Positions 38,905 through 49,379 of a DNA stretch of 64,000 bases are shown here, one piece after another; position 1 is the stretch's first letter; every line of letters starts with the position of its first letter. The notes beneath the pieces were generated by a model. That model worked only from the letters and a program-made list of their open reading frames with translations. It was not told where the DNA came from and made no database searches. A program made the translations under genes and the position numbers. This stretch comes from Pelagibacterium xiamenense (lineage in GTDB: Bacteria > Pseudomonadota > Alphaproteobacteria > Rhizobiales > Devosiaceae). The DNA lies in contig NZ_JAJOYS010000003.1 of the NCBI RefSeq assembly GCF_021166475.1, positions 186,001 to 250,000 of the forward strand, given 5' to 3'.

Positions 38905-39432
38905 TTACTTGAAGGCGTAGTGGAGCCTGACACAGCCCCTGTCGATAGCGTTGGCGGCAATGAGAGTCGGCGATGCCCTGACGCTGCTCGCGGGAAAGAG
39001 CAGGGGGCCGTCGCCGATGATTTCGGGAATGACATAAATCTCGATCTCGTCCAGCGCCCCGCGCTCCAGAAACGCCGTCTGCAGCTTGCCGCCACCGAGC
39101 ATCCACACGTCGCCATCGTCGAGCGCACGCAGCTCGGCAATGAGCGCGTCGACGTCGCTCCGGATCGTAAGCTCTCCCATCGGCGCCTCGATCGGACGCG
39201 AGGTCACGACGATGACGCGCTTGCCCTCATAGGGCCAGGGGGAGGGTTGACGGGCGATAAAATCATAAGTGGCCCGCCCCATGACGAGCGTCTTTATGCC
39301 CGCAAGGAAGGTCCGGTAGTCGTGCACGCCGAGGTCCATGTCGTCATATTTGAACAGCCAGTCGAGGCCGTCAGCGGCAGTTGCGATGCGTCCGTCGAGG
39401 CTGGTGGCGATGTAACCAAGAATTCTGGCCAT
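38905..39432 (-). CDS. RibD C-terminal/dihydrofolate-reductase-like protein
   Basis: 175 aa. ILGYIATSLDGRIA at the start, KTLVMGRATYDFI in the middle, and MLGGGKLQTAFLERGALDEIEIYVIPEIIGDG near the end form the RibD_C fold shared with dihydrofolate reductase. Such YyaP/YwjB-like proteins are NADPH-dependent reductases of mostly unknown substrate. It has GGAGAG before its ATG and is divergent from a TetR regulator with a perfect operator-like palindrome in between, so it is likely that regulator's target. Confidence 0.85.
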   Translation of the reverse strand: MARILGYIATSLDGRIATAADGLDWLFKYDDMDLGVHDYRTFLAGIKTLVMGRATYDFIARQPSPWPYEGKRVIVVTSRPIEAPMGELTIRSDVDALIAELRALDDGDVWMLGGGKLQTAFLERGALDEIEIYVIPEIIGDGPLLFPASSVRASPTLIAANAIDRGCVRLHYAFK

Positions 39433-39467
39433 GATGATTCTCTCCTGTTATCGTGCGCCCAGAATAA

Positions 39468-39485
39468 TAAACGAATGTTCGTTTA
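39468..39485. promoter_or_regulatory. TetR-type operator palindrome
   Basis: TAAACGAATGTTCGTTTA is an inverted repeat with eight-base perfect arms and a two-base centre, the size and form of TetR-family operators. It sits 36 bases from the reductase start and 15 from the tetR start, so binding would block both genes. Confidence 0.8.
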
Positions 39486-39499
39486 CAAATGGAATTTCT

Positions 39500-40069
39500 A
39501 TGGCGCGTCCCAAGACCATCACTGACCAGGGCGTTCTCGATGCCGCGATCGCAATCATGCAAGAGAGAGGACCGGATGCGTTGACCTTTGCCGCGGTCGG
39601 GAAAACCGTTGGCCTATCGCCGGCAACGCTGGTGCAACGGTTCGGGACAAAGCAGACGATGATCCGGGCGGCGCTATCCCAGCTCTGGGATAAACTCGAT
39701 GCCCTCACCGCGCATGCCGACACGGTATGCGCGGATTCGCCCGAGGGTGCGGTGGCGCTGCTGATGCAACTTTCGGTATCGGCGCCTGAGATCGAAGACT
39801 ACGTGCAGGGGCTCTCGCTCCTGCGCGAGGATATGCGCGATCCGGTCTTGCGTCGGCGCGGGGCAGCATGGGGAAAAACCCTCGCCGCGGCACTTGGCCG
39901 GCGGCTGACGCGCGATCCCGACCGCCAGAACCGTCTCGGGCGGCTGATGGCGGCCCAATGGCAGGGCGCGCAATTGTGGTGGGCCTTCGAGCGTGACACG
40001 GCGCCGGCCGAAGACATCGAAAACGATCTGCGCGCCTTCTGCGATCTGATTGCCGACAGGCCCGGCTAG
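39500..40069 (+). CDS. TetR family transcriptional regulator
   Basis: 189 aa. The helix-turn-helix is in residues about 10-55: GVLDAAIAIMQERGPDALTFAAVGKTVGLSPATLVQRFGTKQTMI. The C-terminal domain is helical with no clear family. ATG 39500 (MARPKTI) gives the usual short basic lead-in; an upstream in-frame ATG would run through the operator. It probably represses itself and the divergent reductase through the palindrome at 39468-39485. Ligand unknown. Confidence 0.92.
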   Translation: MARPKTITDQGVLDAAIAIMQERGPDALTFAAVGKTVGLSPATLVQRFGTKQTMIRAALSQLWDKLDALTAHADTVCADSPEGAVALLMQLSVSAPEIEDYVQGLSLLREDMRDPVLRRRGAAWGKTLAAALGRRLTRDPDRQNRLGRLMAAQWQGAQLWWAFERDTAPAEDIENDLRAFCDLIADRPG

Positions 40070-40140
40070 CGGGGCGTCGCGGCGAACCCCGGCGCGTACC
40101 GGCTTGCGCTGCAGCGTTACGCATGACAAAAAACCGGACC

Positions 40141-40629
40141 ATGACAGAACGCGTCGGATTCTATCCCGGGTCTTTCGACCCTGTGACCAACGGCCACCTC
40201 GATGTGATCGAGCGCGCCGCCAAACTCGTCGACAGGCTCGTCGTCGGGATCGGCGTGCACGCGGCCAAAAAGCCGTTTCTCTCAGCCGATCTCCGCCGGC
40301 AACTTCTTGCCGAGGTCACCGGGCCAATCGCGCAGCGGATCGGGGTCGCCGTCGAGATTGTCGAGTTCGACGGGTTGATGGTACAGGCAGCACAGCGTGT
40401 AGGGGCCAATATCGTTATCCGCGGGCTGCGCGACACCACCGACTACAATTACGAAATGCAGATGGTGGGCATGAACGCGCAGATGGTGCCCGACCTCCAG
40501 ACGGTTTTCGTGCCGTCCAGCCCCTTCGTCCGCCACATTTCGGCAACGCTTGTGCGCCAGATATCGGAAATGGGCGGCGATATCGCCGCTTTCGTTCCGC
40601 GTAACGTTCTCAAAGCCCTGGAGTCCTGA
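40141..40629 (+). CDS. coaD: Phosphopantetheine adenylyltransferase
   Basis: 162 aa. Transfers AMP from ATP to 4'-phosphopantetheine, the fourth step of coenzyme A synthesis. The nucleotidyltransferase motif GFYPGSFDPVTNGHLDVIERA is at the N-terminus and NIVIRGLRDTTDYNYEMQM in the middle; the C-terminal loop reads SPFVRHISATLVRQI. The start at 40141 fits the family; an ATG six codons earlier is possible and neither has a strong ribosome site. The stop overlaps the next start (TGATG). Confidence 0.95.
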   Translation: MTERVGFYPGSFDPVTNGHLDVIERAAKLVDRLVVGIGVHAAKKPFLSADLRRQLLAEVTGPIAQRIGVAVEIVEFDGLMVQAAQRVGANIVIRGLRDTTDYNYEMQMVGMNAQMVPDLQTVFVPSSPFVRHISATLVRQISEMGGDIAAFVPRNVLKALES

Positions 40630-41225
40630 TGGCTGCTCACTCCCAAAAACCGGCCAACCGCGTTGTTGGCGCCCTCGTCATTGCCTTTGTCGCCCTTTTT
40701 GCTGCGATGACGGCATGGTCCTTCCTGCCGGCTTCGCAGGCGAATGCTGAAGCGCCCGAAGGGGCTCCGATTGCAACGCTCGAACTCGAGGACGGCACCG
40801 TTACCATCGCCCTGCGGCCCGATCTCGCGCCCGAGCATGTCGCCCGGATCACCGAGCTTGCCAATTCCGGCTTTTACGATGGGCTCAAGTTCCATCGTGT
40901 GATCGAGGGCTTCATGGCCCAGACCGGCGACCCGCTCGGCAACGGCACGGGGGGATCCGACCTGCCGGATCTGGAGGCGGAGTTCTCCGATGCGCCGTTC
41001 GCACGCGGAACCCTCGGTATGGCGCGCACCATGGACCCGAATTCCGCGAATTCGCAGTTTTTCATCGTCACCGCCGATGCGCCGCATCTCAACGGGCAGT
41101 ATACGCTTTTCGGCGAGGTCATCGACGGGATGGAATTTGTCGACCAGATCGAAAAGGGCGACCCGCGCGCCAACGGTGTGGTCGAGGACCCCGATACGAT
41201 CGTTTCGCTGCGCGTCAGCGAATAA
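40629..41225 (+). CDS. Periplasmic cyclophilin-type peptidylprolyl isomerase
   Basis: 198 aa. An N-terminal signal or anchor (RVVGALVIAFVALFAAMTAWSFL, then SQANAE) precedes a cyclophilin domain with GFYDGLKFHRVIEGFMAQTGDP, GTGGSDLPDLEAEF and MARTMDPNSANSQFFI. It speeds proline isomerisation of exported proteins. The first base of its ATG is the last base of the coaD stop. A second, cytoplasmic cyclophilin follows 31 bases later, a pair I recall as common in alphaproteobacteria. Confidence 0.93.
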   Translation: MAAHSQKPANRVVGALVIAFVALFAAMTAWSFLPASQANAEAPEGAPIATLELEDGTVTIALRPDLAPEHVARITELANSGFYDGLKFHRVIEGFMAQTGDPLGNGTGGSDLPDLEAEFSDAPFARGTLGMARTMDPNSANSQFFIVTADAPHLNGQYTLFGEVIDGMEFVDQIEKGDPRANGVVEDPDTIVSLRVSE

Positions 41226-41256
41226 GATTTCTCTTATATAAGGCAGGACAAGAATA

Positions 41257-41733
41257 ATGGCCGACTATAAAGACCCCGAAAATACGCTGGTTCTGGAGAC
41301 CTCCAAGGGCACGGTCGTCATCGAAATGCGCCCGGACCTTGCGCCGGGCCATGTCGAACGCATGAAGGAACTGGCGCGCGAGAACTTCTATGACGGGATC
41401 GTCTTTCATCGTGTGATCGACGGCTTCATGGCGCAGTGCGGGTGCCCCAAGGGCAACGGTACGGGCGGATCGGACAAGCCGGATTTGAAGGCCGAGTTCT
41501 CCGAGGAAAAGCACGTGCGCGGTACGGTTTCGGCGGCCCGGACGGCCAATCCGGATTCTGCCAATTCGCAGTTCTTCATCTGCTTTGATGAAGCCCCCTG
41601 GCTCAACCGGCAGTATTCGGTCTGGGGCAAGGTGATCGAGGGCATGGACGCCATCGATGCGCTGGAGCGCGGCGAACCGGTGCGCAACCCGGACAAGATC
41701 GTCACCATGCGCGTAGCGGCGGATCTGGCCTAG
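41257..41733 (+). CDS. Cytoplasmic cyclophilin-type peptidylprolyl isomerase
   Basis: 158 aa with no signal peptide. The cyclophilin core shows FYDGIVFHRVIDGFMAQCGCPKGNGTGGSD, ARTANPDSANSQFFICFD and RQYSVWGKVIEGMDAID. It is a close paralogue of the periplasmic protein encoded just upstream, so the pair looks like a tandem duplication with different targeting. A toxin-antitoxin pair separates it from queA. Confidence 0.94.
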   Translation: MADYKDPENTLVLETSKGTVVIEMRPDLAPGHVERMKELARENFYDGIVFHRVIDGFMAQCGCPKGNGTGGSDKPDLKAEFSEEKHVRGTVSAARTANPDSANSQFFICFDEAPWLNRQYSVWGKVIEGMDAIDALERGEPVRNPDKIVTMRVAADLA

Positions 41734-41778
41734 CCGCCAATCTTGCCAATTTTTGCCAAAGCCGCTAGGCTGACTGCC

Positions 41779-42015
41779 ATGACGACGATGAACATTTCTC
41801 TGCCCGACGCATTGAAGGCCTTCGTCGACGAGCAGGTCGCCGAACGCGGCTTTGGCACGTCGAGCGAATATGTGCGCGAGTTGATCCGCAAGGAGCGGGA
41901 TCGGCAGGAATTGAGGAAGCTTCTGCTTGAGGGGGCGGCGTCAGGGCCGGGCGCAACGGCCGATGCAGCCTATTTCGATGGTCTCCGGGCGCGGGTGCGT
42001 CGCAAGACTGGATGA
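41779..42015 (+). CDS. parD: ParD-type antitoxin
   Basis: 78 aa. The N-terminal ribbon-helix-helix (MNISLPDALKAFVDEQVAERGFGTSSEYVRELIRK) binds DNA and the C-terminal tail (AAYFDGLRARVRRK) wraps the toxin. It starts at 41779, or at a second ATG three codons later. The stop overlaps the toxin ATG as ATGA, the usual arrangement that keeps antitoxin in excess. It probably represses its own promoter in the 45-base gap upstream. Codon use is not obviously foreign. Confidence 0.9.
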   Translation: MTTMNISLPDALKAFVDEQVAERGFGTSSEYVRELIRKERDRQELRKLLLEGAASGPGATADAAYFDGLRARVRRKTG

Positions 42016-42341
42016 GTGGCAAGCTGGTCGAATTCAGCGCGCTGGCCGTCCGGGACGTTGACGAGATCATCGACTATTATCTTCTGGAAGGCGGGGAACG
42101 AGCAGCGTCCGACTTCATCCAGGCGCTAGACAACGCCAGCCTGCAAATCTCCCGACACCCTGGGGCCGGCGCTTTACGGTATGCCGATATATTGGGTATC
42201 CCCGATGTCCGGATTTGGCCCATCAAGCGCTTTCCGCACTTGGTCTTCTACGTAGAGCAGAACACGTTTATCGACGTGTGGCGCGTCTTGCACGGCGGGC
42301 GAGATGTGCCGGCCTCCCTCACCGAAAACGGTATCAGTTAG
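42012..42341 (+). CDS. parE: ParE-type toxin
   Basis: 109 aa. RelE/ParE fold: [34 protein letters not shown], then [25 protein letters not shown] and [24 protein letters not shown]. ParE members usually poison gyrase; others of the fold cut mRNA, and the target here is not proven. It looks intact and is preceded by its antitoxin with ATGA overlap. Ten bases separate it from queA, so the pair lies inside a housekeeping operon and may be transcribed together with it. Confidence 0.9.
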   Translation: MSGKLVEFSALAVRDVDEIIDYYLLEGGERAASDFIQALDNASLQISRHPGAGALRYADILGIPDVRIWPIKRFPHLVFYVEQNTFIDVWRVLHGGRDVPASLTENGIS

Positions 42342-42351
42342 TGCGTCTAGA

Positions 42352-43428
42352 ATGAAAGTCGACCTTTTCGATTTCGAACTGCCGGACGACCGGATTGCGC
42401 TGCATCCGGTTTCGCCCCGCGATAGCGCCAAAATGCTCGTTGTGGCGTCCGACGGAACGCTCACGGATCGCGTCGTGACCGATCTCGCCGGTATATTGCG
42501 CGCCGGCGACGTGCTCGTGGTCAACGATACGCGGGTCATCCCGGCGGATCTGAAGGGCGTCCGCCATCGCGGTGAGTATGCCGCAAACGTCTCGTTCAAC
42601 CTCCACAAGCGTGAGAACGGTAACACCTGGCGTGCCTTCGCCCGGCCGGCAAAGCGCCTTAAGGAGGGCGACCGGGTCGTCTTTGGCGCGACCTCTGAGG
42701 TTTGCCTGCTCGATGAGCTCTCCGCGACCGTCAAGGTGGTTTCCGATGGCGAGGTGACCCTGGCGTTCGATTTTTCCGATGCCGTGCTCGACGAGGCCAT
42801 CAAGGCGCGCGGGGCAATGCCCCTGCCGCCCTATATCGGGGCCAAGCGCGGCATAGAGGCGCGGGATGCGGAGGATTACCAGACGGTCTATGCCGAGCAT
42901 GACGGTGCGGTCGCGGCGCCGACGGCGGGGCTGCATTTCACCGAGGAACTGCTTGCCCGGCTCGAAGAGTTGGGCGTCACCATCGAACATGTGACGCTGC
43001 ACGTGGGAGCAGGGACCTTCCTGCCGATGAAAGCGGACGATACCGAGGACCACAAGATGCACGCCGAATGGGGTGTCGTCTCGCCGGAGACCGTCGCGCG
43101 CATCGAAAAGGCGAAGGCCGACGGCGGGCGGGTCGTGGCCGTGGGGACCACCAGCCTGCGGCTCCTCGAAAGCGCAGCGCGGGAGACCGGAGCGCTTCAG
43201 GCGTTTGCCGGGGATACCGACATCTTCATCACGCCGGGGTTCGACTTCCGGGTGGTCGACGTGCTGATGACCAATTTCCACCTGCCGCGCTCGACGCTCT
43301 TCATGCTGGTCTCGGCCTTTTCCGGCTTGGAGACCATGCACAAAGCCTATAAGCACGCGATCGAAAACGCCTACCGGTTCTATTCGTATGGCGACTCTTC
43401 GCTGCTTTTCCGGGCCACCAATGACTGA
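42352..43428 (+). CDS. queA: S-adenosylmethionine:tRNA ribosyltransferase-isomerase
   Basis: 358 aa. Adds the epoxycyclopentanediol ring to preQ1-modified tRNA, making epoxyqueuosine. The signatures are [65 protein letters not shown] and the C-terminal [18 protein letters not shown] 42352 is the family start; the frame extends upstream into parE. It overlaps tgt by 8 bases, so the two queuosine enzymes are made together. Confidence 0.96.
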   Translation: MKVDLFDFELPDDRIALHPVSPRDSAKMLVVASDGTLTDRVVTDLAGILRAGDVLVVNDTRVIPADLKGVRHRGEYAANVSFNLHKRENGNTWRAFARPAKRLKEGDRVVFGATSEVCLLDELSATVKVVSDGEVTLAFDFSDAVLDEAIKARGAMPLPPYIGAKRGIEARDAEDYQTVYAEHDGAVAAPTAGLHFTEELLARLEELGVTIEHVTLHVGAGTFLPMKADDTEDHKMHAEWGVVSPETVARIEKAKADGGRVVAVGTTSLRLLESAARETGALQAFAGDTDIFITPGFDFRVVDVLMTNFHLPRSTLFMLVSAFSGLETMHKAYKHAIENAYRFYSYGDSSLLFRATND

Positions 43429-44554
43429 ACATTTCCGTTTCACCCTCCATACGACCGACGGCATGGCCCGGCGGGGACAGATCGATACGCCGCGTGGAGA
43501 GATCCGCACGCCCGCCTTTATGCCCGTGGGTACGGCTGGGACGGTGAAGGCCATGTATCCCGAGCAGGTGCGCGAGACCGGCGCGGACGTATTGCTGGGC
43601 AATACCTACCATCTGATGCTGCGGCCCGGCGCGGAGCGCGTGGCGCGGCTCGGAGGGCTGCACAAATTCATGGATTGGGAGCGGCCGATCCTCACCGATT
43701 CCGGCGGTTTTCAGGTGATGAGCCTCGCGACGCTGCGTAAGCTCGACGAGAACGGGGTGGTGTTCAAATCCCATATCGACGGATCGAGCCACAACCTCAC
43801 ACCGGAACGGTCCATAGAAATCCAGAAGCTGCTGGATTCCGACATCATCATGCAGCTTGACGAATGCGTCAGGCTGCCCGCCGAGCACGCCGAAATCGAG
43901 CGCGGCATGGAACTGTCGCTGCGCTGGGCCGAACGGTCCAAGCGCGCGTTCGACGATGCCAGGGGCAGGGCGCTCTTTGGGATCGTTCAGGGCGGGGACG
44001 TGCCACAGTTGCGGGCGCGTTCGGCGGCGGGGCTCGTTGATATCGGCTTCCACGGCTATTCGGTCGGTGGGCTGGCAGTGGGCGAACCGCAGGAGGTGAT
44101 GTTCTCGGTGCTCGAAGACATCACGCCGCAGCTGCCCGAGGACAAGCCGCGCTACCTGATGGGTGTGGGCAAGCCCGACGACCTTCTGGGCGCGGTTGCG
44201 CGCGGGATCGACATGTTCGACTGCGTGCACCCGACGCGGGCCGGGCGGCACGGGCATGTTTATACCCGCTATGGGGTCATCAATCTCAAGAACGCCCGGC
44301 ACCGCGACGACCCGCGGCCGCTCGACGAGACCTCTGCCAACCCGACGGCGCGGCGGTTTTCGCGGGCGTATCTGCACCACCTCGTCAAGTGCGAGGAAAT
44401 CCTCGGCGCGATGATCCTCTCCCAGATCAATCTTTCCTACTATCAGGAGTTGATGGACGGGATGCGGCGTGCGATTGAGGATGCGACTTTCGTATCATAC
44501 TGCGCATCGGTCCGTGAGGGATGGGCTCGTGGGGACCTGCCTGCGCTCGACTAG
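43421..44554 (+). CDS. tgt: Queuine/preQ1 tRNA-ribosyltransferase lacking the zinc site
   Basis: 377 aa. Exchanges guanine-34 for preQ1 in GUN-anticodon tRNAs. The catalytic aspartates are present: Asp93 in [10 protein letters not shown] and Asp267 in [14 protein letters not shown]. The expected zinc ligands (C-x-C-x2-C near residues 303-310 and a histidine near 336) are all missing: the region reads [20 protein letters not shown] and the later segment SQINLSYYQ. The fold around it is otherwise well conserved, so this looks like a zinc-free variant, not a pseudogene. It overlaps queA by 8 bases. Confidence 0.93.
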   Translation: MTEHFRFTLHTTDGMARRGQIDTPRGEIRTPAFMPVGTAGTVKAMYPEQVRETGADVLLGNTYHLMLRPGAERVARLGGLHKFMDWERPILTDSGGFQVMSLATLRKLDENGVVFKSHIDGSSHNLTPERSIEIQKLLDSDIIMQLDECVRLPAEHAEIERGMELSLRWAERSKRAFDDARGRALFGIVQGGDVPQLRARSAAGLVDIGFHGYSVGGLAVGEPQEVMFSVLEDITPQLPEDKPRYLMGVGKPDDLLGAVARGIDMFDCVHPTRAGRHGHVYTRYGVINLKNARHRDDPRPLDETSANPTARRFSRAYLHHLVKCEEILGAMILSQINLSYYQELMDGMRRAIEDATFVSYCASVREGWARGDLPALD

Positions 44555-44571
44555 TCACAGAGGACGTATTC

Positions 44572-46212
44572 ATGTCGAACAAAACCCGCAAGGCCGCTTT
44601 TGCCGATCTCGTCAAACACAGGAAGCGCCTTTCGGGCACCTCCATGCGCGAGATGTTCGCCAATGAGCCCAACCGGTTCGCCAATTATTCGGCGACCTTC
44701 GGGGATATCCTGCTCGACTATTCGAAGAACCGGATCGATACCCCGGCGCTGAAGGCGCTCTTTGCCTTCGCGCGCGAAATCGATCTCGAAGCGCGGCGCG
44801 ATGCGATGTGGGCCGGCGAGCCGATCAATGCGACCGAGCACCGGTCGGTGCTGCATATGGCGCTACGCTATTTCGGCGATGCGCCGGTCAATGTCGGCGG
44901 CGAGGATGTGATGCCGGCGGTGCGCGATGTGCTTGCGCGGATCAAGGGCTTTTCCGACGACGTCCGGGACGGCGGCATTCGCGGGCACGGCGGCGAGCAG
45001 TTCACCGATGTGGTCAATATCGGCATTGGCGGGTCCGATCTTGGGCCGGTGATGGCGACGCTGGCGCTTGCGCCCTATACGCGGCCCAACCTGCGTGCGC
45101 ACTACGTCTCGAACGTCGATGGCGCGCATATCGCCGACACCCTCAAGGGGCTCGATCCGGCGACGACGCTGTTTATCGTCGCCTCGAAGACCTTCACCAC
45201 CGACGAAACGATGACCAATGCGCATTCGGCGCGCAAATGGCTCGCCGACGCACTGGGCGAGGACGCCGTGACCGATCACTTCGCGGCCGTTTCGACCAAT
45301 ATCGAAGGCTGCCAGACCTTCGGCATCCGCGAAGACCGGATCTTCGGGTTCTGGGACTGGGTCGGCGGGCGCTATTCGGTGTGGTCGGCGATCGGGTTGC
45401 CAGTTGCGATTGCGGTCGGATTCGACAATTTCGAGGCGTTTTTGCGCGGGGCGGGGGAAATGGACGAACATTTCCGCACCGCGCCGCTCGAAGAGAACCT
45501 GCCGGTCATCATGGGGCTGATCGGTGCCTGGTACCGCAATGCCTGGGGGTTCGCGAGCCACGCCGTGCTGCCCTACGATCAGCGGCTATCGCGCTTTCCG
45601 GCGTACCTTCAGCAGCAGGACATGGAGTCGAACGGCAAATCGGTGACGCTCAACGGCAAGCCGACACCCTGGGAGACCGGGCCGATCATCTGGGGGGAGC
45701 CCGGCACCAACGGCCAGCACGCGTTCTACCAACTGATCCATCAGGGTACGAGCGTCATCCCCTGCGACTTTCTTGTTGCGGCCAACCCGCACGAAACCCT
45801 GCCGCCGCACCACGACAAGCTCGTGGCCAACTGCTTTGCGCAGTCCGAAGCGCTCATGCTGGGCAAGACCGAGGAGGAGGTTGCGGCCGAACTCAAGGGC
45901 ACCGGGCTCTCCAAATCGCAGATCAAGGCGCTGCTGCCCCACAAGGTGTTCCCGGGCAACCGGCCCTCCAACACCATCGTCTATTCGAGGCTCGACCCGG
46001 CGACCCTGGGCAAGCTCGTTGCGCTTTACGAGCACAAGGTGTTCGTGCAGGGGACGCTTTGGAACATCAATTCGTTCGACCAGTGGGGCGTTGAGCTCGG
46101 CAAACAGCTCGCCAAGGCTCTGCTGCCCAAAGTCGAGGGCACAACCTCGGCGGAAAGCCATGACAGTTCGACGCAAGGGCTGTTGGCGCATTTCCATAAA
46201 TTGAGAGGCTGA
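44572..46212 (+). CDS. pgi: Glucose-6-phosphate isomerase
   Basis: 546 aa. Interconverts glucose 6-phosphate and fructose 6-phosphate. Phosphate-binding and catalytic blocks seen are [74 protein letters not shown] and [18 protein letters not shown] 44572 has AGAGGA upstream; an in-frame ATG at 44521 lies inside tgt and adds unrelated residues. It sits 17 bases after tgt and 4 before map. Confidence 0.97.
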   Translation: MSNKTRKAAFADLVKHRKRLSGTSMREMFANEPNRFANYSATFGDILLDYSKNRIDTPALKALFAFAREIDLEARRDAMWAGEPINATEHRSVLHMALRYFGDAPVNVGGEDVMPAVRDVLARIKGFSDDVRDGGIRGHGGEQFTDVVNIGIGGSDLGPVMATLALAPYTRPNLRAHYVSNVDGAHIADTLKGLDPATTLFIVASKTFTTDETMTNAHSARKWLADALGEDAVTDHFAAVSTNIEGCQTFGIREDRIFGFWDWVGGRYSVWSAIGLPVAIAVGFDNFEAFLRGAGEMDEHFRTAPLEENLPVIMGLIGAWYRNAWGFASHAVLPYDQRLSRFPAYLQQQDMESNGKSVTLNGKPTPWETGPIIWGEPGTNGQHAFYQLIHQGTSVIPCDFLVAANPHETLPPHHDKLVANCFAQSEALMLGKTEEEVAAELKGTGLSKSQIKALLPHKVFPGNRPSNTIVYSRLDPATLGKLVALYEHKVFVQGTLWNINSFDQWGVELGKQLAKALLPKVEGTTSAESHDSSTQGLLAHFHKLRG

Positions 46213-46216
46213 CACG

Positions 46217-46972
46217 GTGACGATCACCTCGGAGGAAGACCTTGCGCGGCTGAAAGCCATCGGGCGGATTTGCGCCGTGGCGCGCGATACGATGGCAGCC
46301 GCGCTCGAGCCGGGGATCACGACGCAGGAACTCGACGACATCGGCCGCAAGGTGCTCGAGGCGAGCGGCGCGCGCTCGGCGCCGGAAATCACCTACCAGT
46401 TCCCCGGCGCGACCTGCATCTCGGTCAATGAGGAAATCGCGCACGGCATGCCGGGTGACCGCGTGATCGCGGCCGGCGACCTGGTCAATATCGACGTTTC
46501 GGCGGAAAAGGACGGCGTTTTTGCCGATACCGGCGCCTCCTACATCGTGCCGCCGGGGCGGCCGCGCATCGAAAAGCTCTGCCGGGACGGCAAGAAGGCG
46601 ATGTGGGCGGGGATCCGGGCGGTGCGGGCCGGCGGCGGGCTCGCCGATATCGGTACGGCCATCGGCAAATTCGCCGGGATGCACGGCTATACCCTCATCC
46701 GCAACCTGGCGAGCCACGGCGTGGGCGATAGCCTGCACGATGCGCCGGGCGAAATCCCCACATGGCCGGATCGCTCCGAACGCCGGCGCATCGGCGATGG
46801 ACTGGTCTTCACCATCGAGCCGTTCCTATCCCTGGGCGGACAGATGGCCGAAGAAAAAGATCTGGACGATCCCTGGACGCTGGTGAGTGTGCCGGCAGCG
46901 CCGTGCGTTCAGTATGAGCATACGGTGGTTGCGACCAAGCGCGGCGCGGTCGTGGTAACGCTCGCCGCATAG
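46217..46972 (+). CDS. map: Methionine aminopeptidase, type I
   Basis: 251 aa. Removes the initiator methionine. The five metal ligands of the pita-bread fold are visible in order: NIDVSAEKDG and FADTGASYI (two aspartates), ASHGVGDSLHD (histidine), FTIEPFL and QYEHTVVATK (two glutamates). The start is a GTG at 46217 after GAGAGG. It lies four bases after pgi, an unusual partner, so it may be a second copy besides a conventional map gene; that cannot be checked here. Confidence 0.92.
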   Translation: MTITSEEDLARLKAIGRICAVARDTMAAALEPGITTQELDDIGRKVLEASGARSAPEITYQFPGATCISVNEEIAHGMPGDRVIAAGDLVNIDVSAEKDGVFADTGASYIVPPGRPRIEKLCRDGKKAMWAGIRAVRAGGGLADIGTAIGKFAGMHGYTLIRNLASHGVGDSLHDAPGEIPTWPDRSERRRIGDGLVFTIEPFLSLGGQMAEEKDLDDPWTLVSVPAAPCVQYEHTVVATKRGAVVVTLAA

Positions 46973-47017
46973 TCATGCGGGTGCAATATTTCTGCGCCAA
47001 GGCCTTTCATAGCCGCG

Positions 47018-48352
<1,335 letters not shown>

Positions 48353-48361
48353 GGCCAGAAA

Positions 48362-48385
48362 GGGCAGGGCGTCCGTGCCCTGCCC
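48362..48385 (+). other. GC-rich hairpin after eno
   Basis: GGGCAGGGC and GCCCTGCCC form a perfect 9-base stem with a 6-base loop, ten bases past the eno stop. There is no T-run after it, so it is not a standard intrinsic terminator; it may shield the eno mRNA end or lower readthrough into the DUF4180 gene. Confidence 0.5.
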
Positions 48386-48408
48386 ACACGCCGCCCAGGA
48401 GGGTACCC

Positions 48409-48771
48409 ATGCAAGTCCATATGTTCGGCTCCGAGGTTGTCGTCGAACTCGATTCGGCGGGCGCGCTGCTTGCTGGAGAGGACGATGCGCTTACCGTCAT
48501 CGGCGAAACTTACGGGACCGGCGCCGATTGGGTGGCGATCCCGGCTTCCCGGCTGGCCCCGGAATTCTTCGTTCTGAGCACAAAGCAGGCGGGCGGCTTT
48601 TTTCAAAAGCTCGCGAACTACAACATCAAGGCAGCCATCATCGGCGATATCTCGGCCCATACCGCTGAAAGCACGGCGCTGCGGGACTTTGTCTACGAGT
48701 GTAATACCGGCGGCCACATCCGTTTCGTCGCCTCGCTCGCGGAACTCGGCAGCACGCTCAGCGCCGCCTGA
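48409..48771 (+). CDS. DUF4180 domain protein
   Basis: 120 aa. The whole protein matches the DUF4180 plan as I know it: a beta start (VHMFGSEVVVELDSAG), then VIGETYGTGADWVAIPASRLAPEFFVLSTKQAGGFFQKLANY and AAIIGDISAHTAESTALRDFVYECN. The fold is probably alpha/beta, cytoplasmic; the function is unknown. It has a strong ribosome site (AGGAGGG) before ATG 48409, 56 bases after eno and behind a hairpin, so it may be translated well but transcribed partly apart. Confidence 0.8.
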   Translation: MQVHMFGSEVVVELDSAGALLAGEDDALTVIGETYGTGADWVAIPASRLAPEFFVLSTKQAGGFFQKLANYNIKAAIIGDISAHTAESTALRDFVYECNTGGHIRFVASLAELGSTLSAA

Positions 48772-48856
48772 TGCAAATCCCTCGGGACGAAACCAGTCCT
48801 TAAGGCTAACCGAGTCATAAAGGGCGAACGTTTCCCGTTTCGAGTCCCGCACCCGC

Positions 48857-49177
48857 ATGCCCACGCGCGTCAAACGTCCCTCCATTCTTTTGAAGCTCTC
48901 GGTCACCGCCGGGCTGGTGGCGTTTCAGGGCTATCTGGGCTACCACCTGCTGACCGGCACATTCGGGCTTGAAAGCCAGAAGGATATGCTTGCCGAAATC
49001 GAGGTGCTGAAAGCCCGCCAGGCGGCGCTTGACACCGAGATCGAAGCCTACCGGCATCGCATTGCGCTATTCGAGCCGCAACGGCTCGATCCGGACATCA
49101 TAACCGAGCGTTCCCGGGAGCTCCTTGGCCTCGTCCACCCTGACGACATCATTATCGTTCCGGACGATACAAAGTAA
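48857..49177 (+). CDS. ftsB: FtsB/DivIC-family septum formation protein
   Basis: 106 aa. One N-terminal membrane helix (LKLSVTAGLVAFQGYLGYHLL) is followed by a coiled coil (QKDMLAEIEVLKARQAALDTEIEAYRHRIALF) and a short periplasmic tail. FtsB forms a complex with FtsQ and FtsL at the division site. From memory the gene often lies between eno and pdhA in Hyphomicrobiales, as here. There is no strong ribosome site before the ATG. Confidence 0.88.
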   Translation: MPTRVKRPSILLKLSVTAGLVAFQGYLGYHLLTGTFGLESQKDMLAEIEVLKARQAALDTEIEAYRHRIALFEPQRLDPDIITERSRELLGLVHPDDIIIVPDDTK

Positions 49178-49184
49178 CCACATA

Positions 49185-49209
49185 TCAGTTGATTTTCAAA
49201 ATTAACTGA
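49185..49209. promoter_or_regulatory. 25-base near-perfect palindrome upstream of pdhA
   Basis: Positions 49185-49196 and 49198-49209 are inverted repeats around a central C; 11 of 12 pairs match. The outer arms are TCAGTT and AACTGA and the inner arms ATTTT and AAAAT. It begins eight bases after the ftsB stop and lies about 170 bases before pdhA in an AT-rich stretch. The AT-rich core with no loop suggests an operator rather than a terminator. Confidence 0.6.
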
Positions 49210-49379
49210 AATTCGGATAACTTAAATTCCTGCTTTTATATCAATACCATAAACCGTGAACCGAGCATATCGCAGCGCTTTCCCAGTGACCGGCGCGACG
49301 ATATTGTGTAAGAAGCATTCTGCGGTTGCGCGGCTCCCTTCCGCGTGACCCGGGTCCACCATTTCTGGAGACGTCCCGC

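Noticed and set aside
48362-48385. Hairpin after eno as an intrinsic terminator
   Set aside because: The stem is strong but no T-tract follows, so it is listed only as a hairpin.
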